DNA of 64,000 nt, taken from the NCBI GenBank assembly GCA_032622095.1, contig CP136068.1, positions 60,226,025 through 60,290,024 on the forward strand, in the 5' to 3' direction. This stretch comes from Siphonodentalium dalli. Its lineage: Eukaryota; Mollusca; Scaphopoda; Gadilida; Siphonodentaliidae. Position 1 is the first letter of the stretch, and every line of letters begins with the position of its first letter. The translations under genes were made by a program, and so were the position numbers. The notes beneath the pieces were generated by a model. The model was not told where the DNA came from. It did not search any database and saw nothing but the letters and a program-made list of their open reading frames with translations. This document shows positions 26,901 to 38,900 of this stretch, one piece after another.

Positions 26901-29900
26901 CCCCCCAAACACTCCCTAGGCTGCGGGTCCGTCCCACGGACCCATTCCCCCCGTCGGTCATTGCATGAAATCCCGCTCATACACAAATAAATGACGTTAT
27001 TAAAAACTTTTTCAGAGGTGGACTGGGCCAAAAAACCGGCCCGCCGGGAAATGAATATAATACCGGCCCATCTGCCAAAGGCACATTCCGTTTGCACCCC
27101 CCCCCCCCCCCCCCCCCCCCACCTTGAATCAGAATCAGACCAAATACATGTTTTTGCATAATTCCATAATTTACCTGAAAAATTGCATAAATTCAAACAT
27201 CTAGCGGTCTAACTCCAGACAAATGCACACGGCTACGGACAAGAGACCATGCACACACCAGGCTTTCCATGGTTGTTCGGCCCAGGGTGAGAAAATTTTG
27301 AAAACTATACAAGAAAATCGCTAATCCTAGCATCTAGACTGGCCTCAACTGAAGCGTTCCTATTGTGTTGGAAATTTCAATTGGGGGAGGGTCCGGGAGG
27401 GGTGCGTGAGAAATTATTTGGGATTTACAGCTGGGAGTTACAGTTAAAATCTCGAGATTAACGGGGTCATTTAATGACAAAATTACGAGCAGCCAATTAG
27501 GCTGGTTAAACAACACATATGGCGGCCCACGTCCGGCCCATCGGGAATTTTCCCGGTCTCCCGATGGGCCAGTCCGCCTCTGCTTGTCTGTGTCAACAGG
27601 CTATAAATCTACACTTATTTTAATTAATATTGACAAAATGAATTCGACACAGTCCATCTCCTGAAAAAACAATAAGAAAGAGCATGTCAAATAGCGACAT
27701 TAGATACAGCGTAATACATGTCGCGGTAACATCAAAGAATGCCGGACTGTTGAGTGCGGATATTTTTGTGCACGGGATTCCATGGATGAAACTATTCACG
27801 CTCGAAGACCCCGTGCTATCGTACGATTACATAATTGGATCAAAGAAGACCCAATTGCTGAGTCGGGGATTTTTTTATGCACGGGATTTTCGTGGATGAA
27901 ACTACTCAATGTTGATCATTTATCTTATTGCTGTATTACCATTTGTTTTTGAGTTCGATGTACCGGTAAGCGAAGTTCCTGAAAAATACATGTGATTCTC
28001 TACGTGTGTTGATTATTATGCGTATATTGCCATGCATACTTAACAAAATCCCAAAGTGATTTATTTCACAATAATACGGAACCTGTCCCAAATCAGTCTT
28101 TATAGCGGGAATTCATAGTGCATGAGAACACCATTCATTTGAGCCATATTACATGCATGGAGGATAAACACGAACACATACCCCCCACCCAATATGGAGA
28201 TAAAGTCAAAGTAAGGTCAATAATAGTTTCGTTGTCCCCCCCAAGCACAATAATCAACGACGCACATGTTCACATTTCCCGCCAAAAACTCAATTATATT
28301 TTTTATAACACGTTGGCTAAAACTATGTTCTATAGCTGCGGTCATCAGTTATTGGACTAATACAGACTATTGAACAAGCTACGCGTTCCGGGTGAAAGAT
28401 TTCGCTACCATTCGTATTTCGCCGCTATAAATATATCCTGCAGACAAACCCTGCAGTATGACGTCACCGCGCACAAATAGTTTTACGATTGACAGAATAT
28501 ATAATCCGGTCAGTTTCATTTTCACTGACGCTACTTGAAATTCTAAGAAATACTTTATTCAATTCTCCTTGCTAGGTATAATTGGTCAATGTGTAGATGC
28601 TTTTTAGTGTTTAGATTCATTATATATACCTGCTGGAATCTTATTGTAAGTTATAAATTTGTAAACACTGTATTAAACTCGTATATCTCGTTCATTTATA
28701 TAGTCTTCAATCAGACGGCAGTCTTACGTACGTAATTAAATGACTAACTATTTGGATACCATCAACAGAATTAATGCACCCACGGAAATGATCGACTTGC
28801 ATAATATACGTAGCTTTGGATTGCTTTGTGGGACACTCAGGTGCAAGGAAATGGCTTTTTTTCAGTGTCAAATAAAAAACATTTGCCCAACGGGACGAAC
28901 CATGGTCGTCCCGTCGCGTTATGTGTTTCCCCAATACGGACTCATTAATTCCCCCCTGGCGGAAACCCTGCTATATATTCAACAGTTATCACCTTACTAT
29001 AATAAGCAATGGTTAGCGACCGTTATGGTGTCAGCAACATAGAGTTATTACAACTGGTTTAGCGGATTTATGTGATTATAATTATATAGAATGTTAGTTT
29101 CATGTTCGCCAATTTCGTTTCAGGTAACAACTCCCAAAGTACATCTGAACAAATGTTGAAGGAGAGTAAAAACATGAAGGAAATACAAGTAACAACCATA
29201 GCCAAAGCAGAACAGTCCATCGTTTCTGCGATGAAAAATTTCTGACTTATATTTTCATATGGTCGGATGTTCAATCCCGCCGTATTTTGTATTAATGCTT
29301 TACATGAATTGATCTGTCTGTGCGATGCGATGCGACGCATACCTATGTTCGTATAATATTGTTTTAGTTATGTTTTTATTCTGAGTAACAAATAAAGTTT
29401 AAAACAAATATTTTAGTCATTAATTGTGCACCGAGAAAATGAGAATTTAATTTAGCTAAAGTTTTTTTAATTTGGCCAAAAAACATTTGGCCAAAGTTTA
29501 TTTCATTTGGGTAACAAAATTTTTATTTGGCTAAACTTTTGGCCACAAGATTTTTTGGTCCCACGCAAACACTGCTAAAGGATGGAGTCTGATTATTGCT
29601 ATGTATTATATATCATTCGCAATACAGATGAACCACTTAATTCTAGAAAACCGATTGATACATTGTTCAAAAAGGTTGATGAATTGATGGTAAATAAAGG
29701 AGGTGCTTGCTCATTGACAAGCGACCATTGTATTCTAAGAAAACCGATTGAAGTGTAGTCCAAAAAGGTTAACAATATTCTGGGAAACATGGGGACCCGG
29801 GATTGATGCAAACAGTTATGTGCGTAACATATTCTTTGGGTCTAAAGTACTACGGGAACAACTGATTGATGCCTTGACCTAATCAGTCGCAATACATAGT

Positions 29901-32900
29901 AACCACTTAATTCTAGTGCTCCTTAACATCTGGGGAGAATCACAATTGCAGTGTTCGGTTGATTCCTGCGAAAGCAGCTGATTCGCAATGATAATGCTAT
30001 AAATTTCTGGAAAAGTTTATAGATTTGAATTTCGACATTGGGCGTCCTCTTTACTTGAACATAATCATAATAGCTGATAATGTATGTTATTTGTATTACA
30101 CTTTACTATAACCATACACTTTTTCCTTTATTTTGATGGTTATACAGACTATTATGGGCTCATGTGAGTCATAGTTGTGTATTTACCTTGTTGCATGGCT
30201 GTTTATCCAACTATGGCAGGATTTAAAATACATCATATTGCTCAAGAATCAAAATACAGCATTCCTACAGGAATCAAGACTTTTTACGAGAAATAAAATG
30301 AGAATCATGATTCAGATTCCCATCGGATTTTAAGACCTGTATGGTTTACTGCACTCTCCCGACCACAGAATACCAGTGGGTATCTGTGGAGAGGCTAGGG
30401 GTGCTTTGGCAGAACGTTACATTTATTGTTCTGCCAAAGGTTATGTCATAGTTTACACCGGTGTAACAAACAGCGGATGTTGCATTATGGTAATAACAAT
30501 AACTATAGTTCACAATTGTTGAATACCGTATAGCTTATAGTATTTGCTATGGTAACAAACCTTATCAATGGAATGTGAAGATTGATCATTCTGCATTGCA
30601 AACGAATTGCCACCTTTAAACTAAACACAGTGAGTGATGAATGTGCCTTTTATAGAGGAACGTTCATAACAATTTGTTGTCGAATGGATGCTACTAAATA
30701 TGAAATATCGACAATGTGGAAAGTCGGTTGTTGTTTTTTTTTGTGTGGCAAAAGTTTGTTTGATTTGGGTCTAATAAGTCATTAATAGACCTGAGTTGGC
30801 CTGGGGCGATGATATACGCAAATAAATCACATGTTAATATCACTTAAGACAGACGCGACAATTGCTATACAAGTTTTTTTATCAATTGTAAAACAAAAAA
30901 TTTCCAACAACAAAACACGTGTATTTGCACGAAATTAGGAAACGTCGATGTGTTATTGTGAATATCGTTAAGATTTCCATCATCTTCCAACGAAAATATG
31001 ATTATTTCCCCTCTAGTTAGTACTTATCTTCGGGACGATGTTCGCCTTATGGCGAAGGAGAGAAAAGTGATGCCTAGCGAGGCTCTAGTAATGATCTGGA
31101 AGCGACGTTCACTAAATATGGTATGATATCGTACCATCGATATTTTGTACTAATTTTAGTTTCTCCCCCTGAAAAGTAAGGACTTAGGAGAGATATACCA
31201 TATAGTTTAGTGGGTAAACTTAAGGGGAATACTAAAATTATGGTGTGACTTCTGCAGACAGGGGCAGGAAGATGACCATATGGTCATGCCACTGCCCAGT
31301 AATGTATATCCTTTTGTTGTTATTACAAATTGTAATGCAATATCTGTGATATGCAATACTGAATAAAATATCTATCTATCATTCTACCTCATTTATTTTC
31401 CCCAGACTAACTGATTTATAGGTAGTTACTGTGTGCTTTTTTGGTACTAACCGTGTAATATACTGGAACAACTCTTTGATCTCGGGTGATACTTGCAATC
31501 CGTCATAGTCAGCAGGATCATATGCTCTGGAAATTCAAACAAATCAATTAACAACTAATAGTGCCTTTATAGCACCATGGTAAGTTAAATAGGGCCATCC
31601 ATACAATGTAGTTAACAGAAAATCTCTAAAGGTGTATAATGAGTGTAATTTGAAGGCCTTTTATTCATGTGAAGAAACTAGAATCAGAGTTCAATTAACA
31701 GAAAATAAGAGGAATGAGTAAGTAAAATTTTATACCAAAACAATTTTGAAAAAGTTTTATTATCTTGACTTTCAGATGTTGATTCATACATCTGCATATA
31801 GTAACAATGAGATGTAATTACTATAGGTTTTATTCAAGCTTCTTGGAATCTTGAGGATTAAATCCATGGGAATGGAGACAGGTATAAACTCTGTAGATTG
31901 TGTCTTTGTTTTAAAAACATTTCAAACTGTTTAACCCTTTACCCAACAAACCGGCCAAAACCGGCCAAATAAAGCTTCAACAGCCTAAAATATCTTCGGT
32001 CTGTCTCAATAGAACCATACAAATATGGATATCATTGGAACCGGCTCCTTGACCACATTGTGATAGTTACAGTTATGCCCTGTGCCAATGCATTCTCTTA
32101 TATATGCGAGTCGACCATAGGTGGCCTCGCATATATAAGAGAATGCATTGGCCTAAAAAACACTTTTTACCATTTTTTCTTACATTCTTTAACAATTTTA
32201 TAATTTTTAATGTGTTAAGCCAATGCATTCTCTTATATATGCGAGGCGACCTATGGTCGACTCGCATATATAAGAGAATGCATTGGCACAGGGCCGTTCT
32301 GTTGGGTAAAGGGTTAAAGGGCAGAACAACTTTGTGAGTCTGAGGTATTTATCACAATTAAGAAGGGTACTCAAATTAAATTCCATATGACCAAGTCTCT
32401 AGACTTATGTGATCGAAATGATAGTTATGTATCTGTATATAAAGTGTGTCATGTGCAAAATGCAATCATTATTTGTTCAGATGGTTCAACAGTGATTATT
32501 GGTTCAGATGGTTCAAGAGAAAATTTTTAATGCAAGTCAAGTTTGGTGTGCATTAATTCTTTCACACAGGGGCTAAACAGTGTACCACTTAACACATCTC
32601 TGATGACATAATACTTTGCAAAGGATATATCAAAATCAAATATGCTGGTTGCCACTGCATTGTCAACTCGATTAGACTTCTCATATCATGGATATGTTTA
32701 CATATAAGTTTGGAGGAAATCGGCAAAAAAATATTGTCGTTGATTTTGTTGACCCTCTCTTTTTTCTGTTCTTAACCCTGACAGCTTTGGACACTTTGGA
32801 AATTTTAACCTGCACTATTATCTTCCTTGTGAAATGTTACCCTTTTATCCCTTTGGAGCCCTCTAGATGGTCCCCTGTTAATTTCTATAGCACAGACAGA

Positions 32901-35900
32901 CATTGGCAAATATTGGTATAGATTTTGCTGCCCCTCCCCTCCCCTCCCCATCCCTGACTCGAATTGCGCCGCTTTTGGTATCTTTAAACCACACCATTAG
33001 ACTCTTCATATCATTTTGTTTTTTGTTTTTTAATAACTTTATTTACATATTCACTTGAAGATACAAAAACATATATAGTGCAGCGGCCAAACGCCAAAAG
33101 TGGTCGGGTACCCCTACCCACGGTAGAACAAGTTGAAACCAATTATTTTTAAGGAGAAGTATATACTGTTGACAAAAATGATAGTGAAAAATAACGGAAT
33201 TGGTTGTGGCTATTGTCAAATCGACGATGAATGATACCTACCAGTGACTTTTTTCAGAAATTATTGATTTTGGTAAAGCGAGCCCTGCGGCTATGTCCTA
33301 ACTAATTTTCCAACATTGTTGGTGTTAAAATTACTACATCATACCATGTCTCTACTTGATATGCAAAAGGGATTGGTTAATTTAGATTTTCGTGCCCTTT
33401 GGAGCGGAAATATTTATTTTTTGCTGAAAAATCGCTCTTTTTCACACTAATATTATTTTTCAAATATTATCATTCAAACTGATATTGCAATAATGCCGAA
33501 ATATTTAATCCATATGGTGTAGTAGTTATCTGAGAAGCATATTAAGAAAGAAGTTAACAGAAATTTTGAACGGTTTGCGAGATACTGGATTTTAGCTACC
33601 CCTCCCCCAAACACATTTTTGGTCGAAAAATTACATATTTTTGTTAACGACTTTACAAACATTTTCTAATTGATCTTAATTGGACCCAAAATGAATCTTG
33701 TACTGAACGTGTTGTCCAGAGATGCTGTTTAATTGATTACAGATGTGTTCAGGCTTCCAGACCCCCAGTTACAACAACAACATATTTTATTGATAACAGG
33801 TAATTCTGCATGCATTAACATCGATGTTATAGTACTAAAATATTTGTTATCAATAACACATGACCAACTATATAATTCATATGGCTCAGTAGTTATCTGG
33901 ACATCACATGTAGAAAGAATTTGAGAGAAATTGTGAAAGGATTGCCCATATTGGATTTTAGCAATCGCTCCCCTGAACACGTTTTGCTAGAAGAAAATAC
34001 ATATTTATGATAAAAACAACACAAACTTTTCTAAATGATTCTGATGGGTACCAAATCATGATTCATATGATGAAAACTGGATCTGTAGAGACCGCAAGCA
34101 TGGTTAAAGATGTCATCAGGCTTCCAAAGCACCAGTTACCAGTATAACATGTAATTTTATATTAATATATAGCGACTTTGTAGAACTAAAGTATTTGTTC
34201 TAAATGACACATAATATAGACTAACATATACAGAACAAAATCATTGTTGCTGCCATAGTGATTGTTAGAGCCTCTAAATCGACCAAAATATATAAACAAT
34301 GGATATTGTGTTGTATATCTCATAAACTATTCTGACCAAGGTGGCAAGCATTAGTACAAATATGTTCTATGGTTTGAGGTCCCCCTACACTATGAGAAGT
34401 CTTGAACAAACCACGAACTGAAAGAATATGAATTCAATATTAACTGAGGGTTTGTACAAAGGATAGTTATATAAGGAAATACACAATGTTTATGGATGGG
34501 TTGATTCCCGAAATAGTGTGGCACTATACAAAACGCTGCTGCATGGCAAATATGAAAGGTAAATTTTCTATTTTTCGAGAACAGTCTACCCGATTTAAAG
34601 TCTTGAACACAATACGAACTGAAGCTATATGCTCTCTATAGAGAGTGTGAATGGAAGGTAGTGCTATCAGAGACTACATAATTTGTATGGGTGGCTTGTG
34701 CCTTTGTCGCTTTACACAAAATCGGCTGACAAATATAAAAGACAAATTTGTTATGTTTTGAGAAACTCCTACACAATTGAAGTGTTAAAGTTGAATAAAC
34801 CTCAAACTGAAAGGATTGCTCTAAATTTTGACTGAGGATGTGGGCAAAGGGTAGTAATGTCAGGACATACACAATGTTTATGCATAGGTTGGTTCCCGAA
34901 AGCCTTTGGCACTTTACAAAAGCGAATGGCAAACACCAATGGCGGATATTTTTTGTTTTGTGGGACTCCTTTATAAGCCCATTTAAACTCTTGAACACAC
35001 CATGCACCAGATATATATGCTCTTATTATTAAGTTACTGACAATGTGAACGAAAGGTAGTACTATCAGGAATATATGGATAGTTTGGTTCCCGAAATCCT
35101 AGGGTACTTTACAAAAGGCGGCTGGCAAATCTGAAAGTTGAATTTTCTTTGAGCCCCCTACCCCATTTAAGTCTTAAACACACCACGAATTGAATGGATA
35201 TGATCTCAATATTAACTGAAGTTGTGGACAAATGGTAGTTATATCAGGAAATGCACATCTTTAATGGATGGGTTGGTTTCCGTATGTCTGGGACACTTCA
35301 CAAAAAGTGGCTAACAAACGAGAAAGGCGAATTCTCACTGTTATGGGTCCCTTAACCCATTTGAACTCTTGAACACACTATGAACTGAAGCTATATTCTC
35401 TCAATATGAATTGAAGCTATATTCTCTCAATATTAACTGAGTGTGTGAACGAAAGGTAGTGCTATCATGGATTATATACAATTTGTATGGGCGATTTGGT
35501 TCCCGAAATCCTGGGGCACTTTACAAAGGTGAATGGCAAATGTGAAAAGTTAATATTCTTTGTTTTGAGGCAACTCTACCCCACTTGAAGTTTGAACACA
35601 CCATGAACTGAAAGGATATGTTCCCAATATATTAATCTAGGGTGTAGAGAAGTGGACGCTATATCAAGAAATTCACATATTTTATGGATGAGTTGGTTCT
35701 TTAATGTCTAGGTCACTTTACAAAAAGTGGTTGGCAAATGAGAAAGGCAAATATTCACTGTTTTGGGGGATCCCTTAACCCACTTAATATCTTGAACACA
35801 CCATGAACTGCAGTTATATACCTCAAACTTAGTTGAGTGTGTCGAAAGGTAGTGCTATGGTATTATCAATTTATATGGGTGGTTTGGTTCCCCCGAAATC

Positions 35901-38900
35901 CTGGGGCACAATTTTCTGTTTTGAGGACCCTGTGCACAATCCCTTTTGTAAACGAAAAGGGCTAATTTTCACTGTCTTAGTGGACTCCAATCCCTGTTTG
36001 AAGTCTTGAAAACATCACTGGTTGAAGGCATATGCTATCAATATCACCCGAGATTGTGGCTGAATGGCTGTTCTGTCAAAAAAGATGCAATGCTCTCGTG
36101 AAACCAATTGGCGAGAGCACAGTGGCACCTTACAAAAAGCAATATTAACTGAGGGTGAGACAAAAGGTTAGGTTTTAACAGGATATAAACATGTGTTGGT
36201 TTGCAACTAGCAAATGTTCACTGTTTTATGTAGCCCTACCCTATTTGAAGTCTTGAACACATCATGTACAAAGGGATTATGCTCTCAATATCAACACATG
36301 TTGTGTCCGAATGGCTATTCTATCCGACACTATCTAATATATATTTTGGGACTTCTGTCTGTCTGTTTGTTAGCAATGGCCGAGAAAACTGTCGACGAAA
36401 TTTGATACCTAGGGGAACTTTTGGACGAGTCAAATCGTTACCCCAACCTGACCTTGACCTTCAAAATGGTCATTTCAAGGTCAAATCGCCTTTCGAACGG
36501 ATTTCGACGAAATTTGATACCTAGGGATTCTTTTGTCCGGGGAGTGTTTGGATGGGTCAAATCGTGACCCCCGACCTGACCTTGACCTTCAAAATGGTCA
36601 ATTCAAGGTCAAATTGTGCCTTTCGAATGGATTTCGACTAACTTTGATACCTAGGGCTACTTTTGTCTGGGGAGTGTTTTGGATGGGTCAAATCGTGACC
36701 CCGACCTGACCTTGACCTTCAAAATGGTCAATTCAAGGTCTAATTGTGCCTTTCGAACGGATTTCAACGAAATTTGATACCTAGGGATACTTTTGTCCGG
36801 GGAGTGTTTTGGACGGGTCAAATTGTGACCCCAACCTGACCTTGACCTTCAAAATGGTCAATTCAAGGTCTAATCGCGCCTTTCGACGGATTTCGATGTT
36901 AGATTCACAGAGGTTTTCAAAACCAGCTATTTAAAAATTGGTATCTGAAGACAACCCATGCCTGCCGATCCCAAGCCCGGATGAAAGCAGAGGGGAAACA
37001 GGCCGGACGAAGTCGGGTCACCCTGCTAGTATGATATATATAGGCTGTGTTGGTGTCCGTCAGCCAACAGGTGACACTTTACAAAAAGTGGCTGGTAAAT
37101 AACAAAAATACAAATTTAACTGTTTGTGTGACCACATACGCTATTTTAAGTCATGAAAACCTCACGAACTGATGGGATATATGCTCTCAGTTTTCACTGA
37201 TGCTGAGGACATATGGTAGTTCTATCAGGAGGTAAACAATTTATATGGGAGAGAGACAGAGATTGCATGGAAAAGGTGAAGATGTAATCAAGTTGGAAAC
37301 AATGATAAACATATAATTTCATTGGGACTAATTGGACACAATGATATACAGATAATATTGTTTGTGTCATTGATACACCCTTCGTTGTGAGATGTCAGCC
37401 GATCAGGTGGGGTAAATTTCGCGCTCAGCAGGGTTTCAATGCTTTTCACGAAGTTTGCACAAATGCAGTGTCATGAAAATCGCTTTGTTTTTTAGATAAA
37501 TGTTTGGACCGCGTCAAATATTTTAATATTTACACGATGACTTGAGTTCCTGTAATCCGCACAAAAGAGTATTTTCTGATAAAAATAACATTCGGTATGG
37601 TGCATAGAAGTTCAGTCCTAGAACCATTGTATTCATGACATTACAATAAGTAATGGTGTGCTGTTTCCATTTTGCCACAAAACTACTGCATTTCAAATCT
37701 TAAGCGAGAATGGTGTACTTGTGATATGCGACACTTACTGTAAATAAAATGTGTTGTTGTAACTTGGGGTCTGGAAGCCCGATCACGTCTTAAATCACTT
37801 AAGTAGTGTCCCCGGGCCCAATTTTCAGCAAACGAGTCATGTTGGGTCCCATTATGATCAATTGGGAAATTTGGTAAAGTTCTTAACAAAAATATGTAAT
37901 TTTTCGACCAAAAACATGTTTGGGGGAGGGGTAGCTAAAATTCATTATTTCACAAACCGTTCTAAATTTCTGTTAACTGCTCTCTACACATGCTTGTCAG
38001 ATAACTGCTACACAATAGGAATTAAATATTTTGGAATTACAGCAATACCCATTTGAATGATAATGTTTGGAGAAAAAAAACATTTGTGAAAAAGAAAGAT
38101 TTTTCAGCAAAAAATAAATGTTTCGGCTGTAAATGGCAGGAAAATCCAAATTAACCAACACTTTTTTCACATCAAGTAGAGGTATGATATGATATCGTAA
38201 TTTTAACCCCAACAATGTTGGCAAATAGGTTAGGACATAGCCACAGGACTCGCTTTACCAAAATCGTTAAAATCTAGAAAAAGTCACTGGAGGGTATGGT
38301 TCATTGTCAATTTGTCAATAGCCACCACCAATTCCGTTATTTTTCACTATCATTTTTGTGACCAATATATATTTCTTGTTTAAAAAAAGTTGGTTTTAAC
38401 TTGTTCTACCCTGGGTAGGGGTATCTTGAAAACTAGAGCTCTTTTTCAATTTGGCCGCTGCACTAATAGTCATGCATTCATAAAGTATATTGAAACATGA
38501 ACATGATAATATCAATCAGAAATATCAATCAGAATATAAAGAAGGGATTGGGTGGGTGGTGGTGCTCATTTGTTTTCACGATAAATTTGAGTATGTGGTA
38601 TGCTCTTTTAACAGTTAACTTAGTGGACTGTAATGCCTGTAATGACATGAAGTAATATAAATCAAGTAGTAAGTTAACGTAAATAGTATTGTACGGTATC
38701 ATGTTCTTTTTGTATGCAAAAAAAAATCTAGCGGGAGACATTGACTAATTCGTACACTTTACATATGATTACACCATTTCGTTTACTGCAATCAACTGGA
38801 TACCACTCATAGTCGATTTGTAGATATTGTCGTTAAGAGCTATAATCCGTTCAATTCTACATCTATTCTTAATTTACAAAATAAGTGACTTTAAAGACAT

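Larger units (their letters stand above)
22094..29574. mobile_element. Composite hAT element, 7.5 kb
   Basis: Ends CAGTGTTCGCG and, inverted, CAGTGTTTGCG are classic hAT termini. The 8-bp flanks CTAAAGGG (22086-22093) and CTAAAGGA (29575-29582) agree at 7 of 8. Both subterminal regions are packed with TTTGGCCAAA/TTTGGCTAAA motifs, the kind of clustered sites hAT transposases bind (known). I could not identify a transposase. The interior has taken in several other repeats (listed separately), a GC-rich block and a possible spliced gene near the right end. Confidence 0.8.
33078..38463. mobile_element. Foldback-like element, roughly 720-bp inverted arms, tandem-repeat core
   Basis: Left arm 33078-33797 and right arm 37735-38463 are inverted copies. 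The outermost bases are GTGCAGCGGCCAA, flanked by TA on each side. Shared blocks include 'aattacatatttttgtta', 'cccctcccccaaaca', 'ggcttccagacccc' and 'acccctaccca'. The core is a decaying array of about 200-bp units with a Helitron inside. No coding capacity seen. Confidence 0.8.

Noticed and set aside
26027-27196. Minus-strand frames over the GC-rich island, including Gly- and Phe-runs
   Set aside because: Mirror images of the Lys run and the poly-C tract. The + strand relay of frames is more coherent.
18241-31230. Polinton/Maverick-size element
   Set aside because: The inverted arms and 13-kb length prompted the idea, but no polymerase B, integrase or capsid-type frames were seen. Kept only as an inverted-repeat observation.
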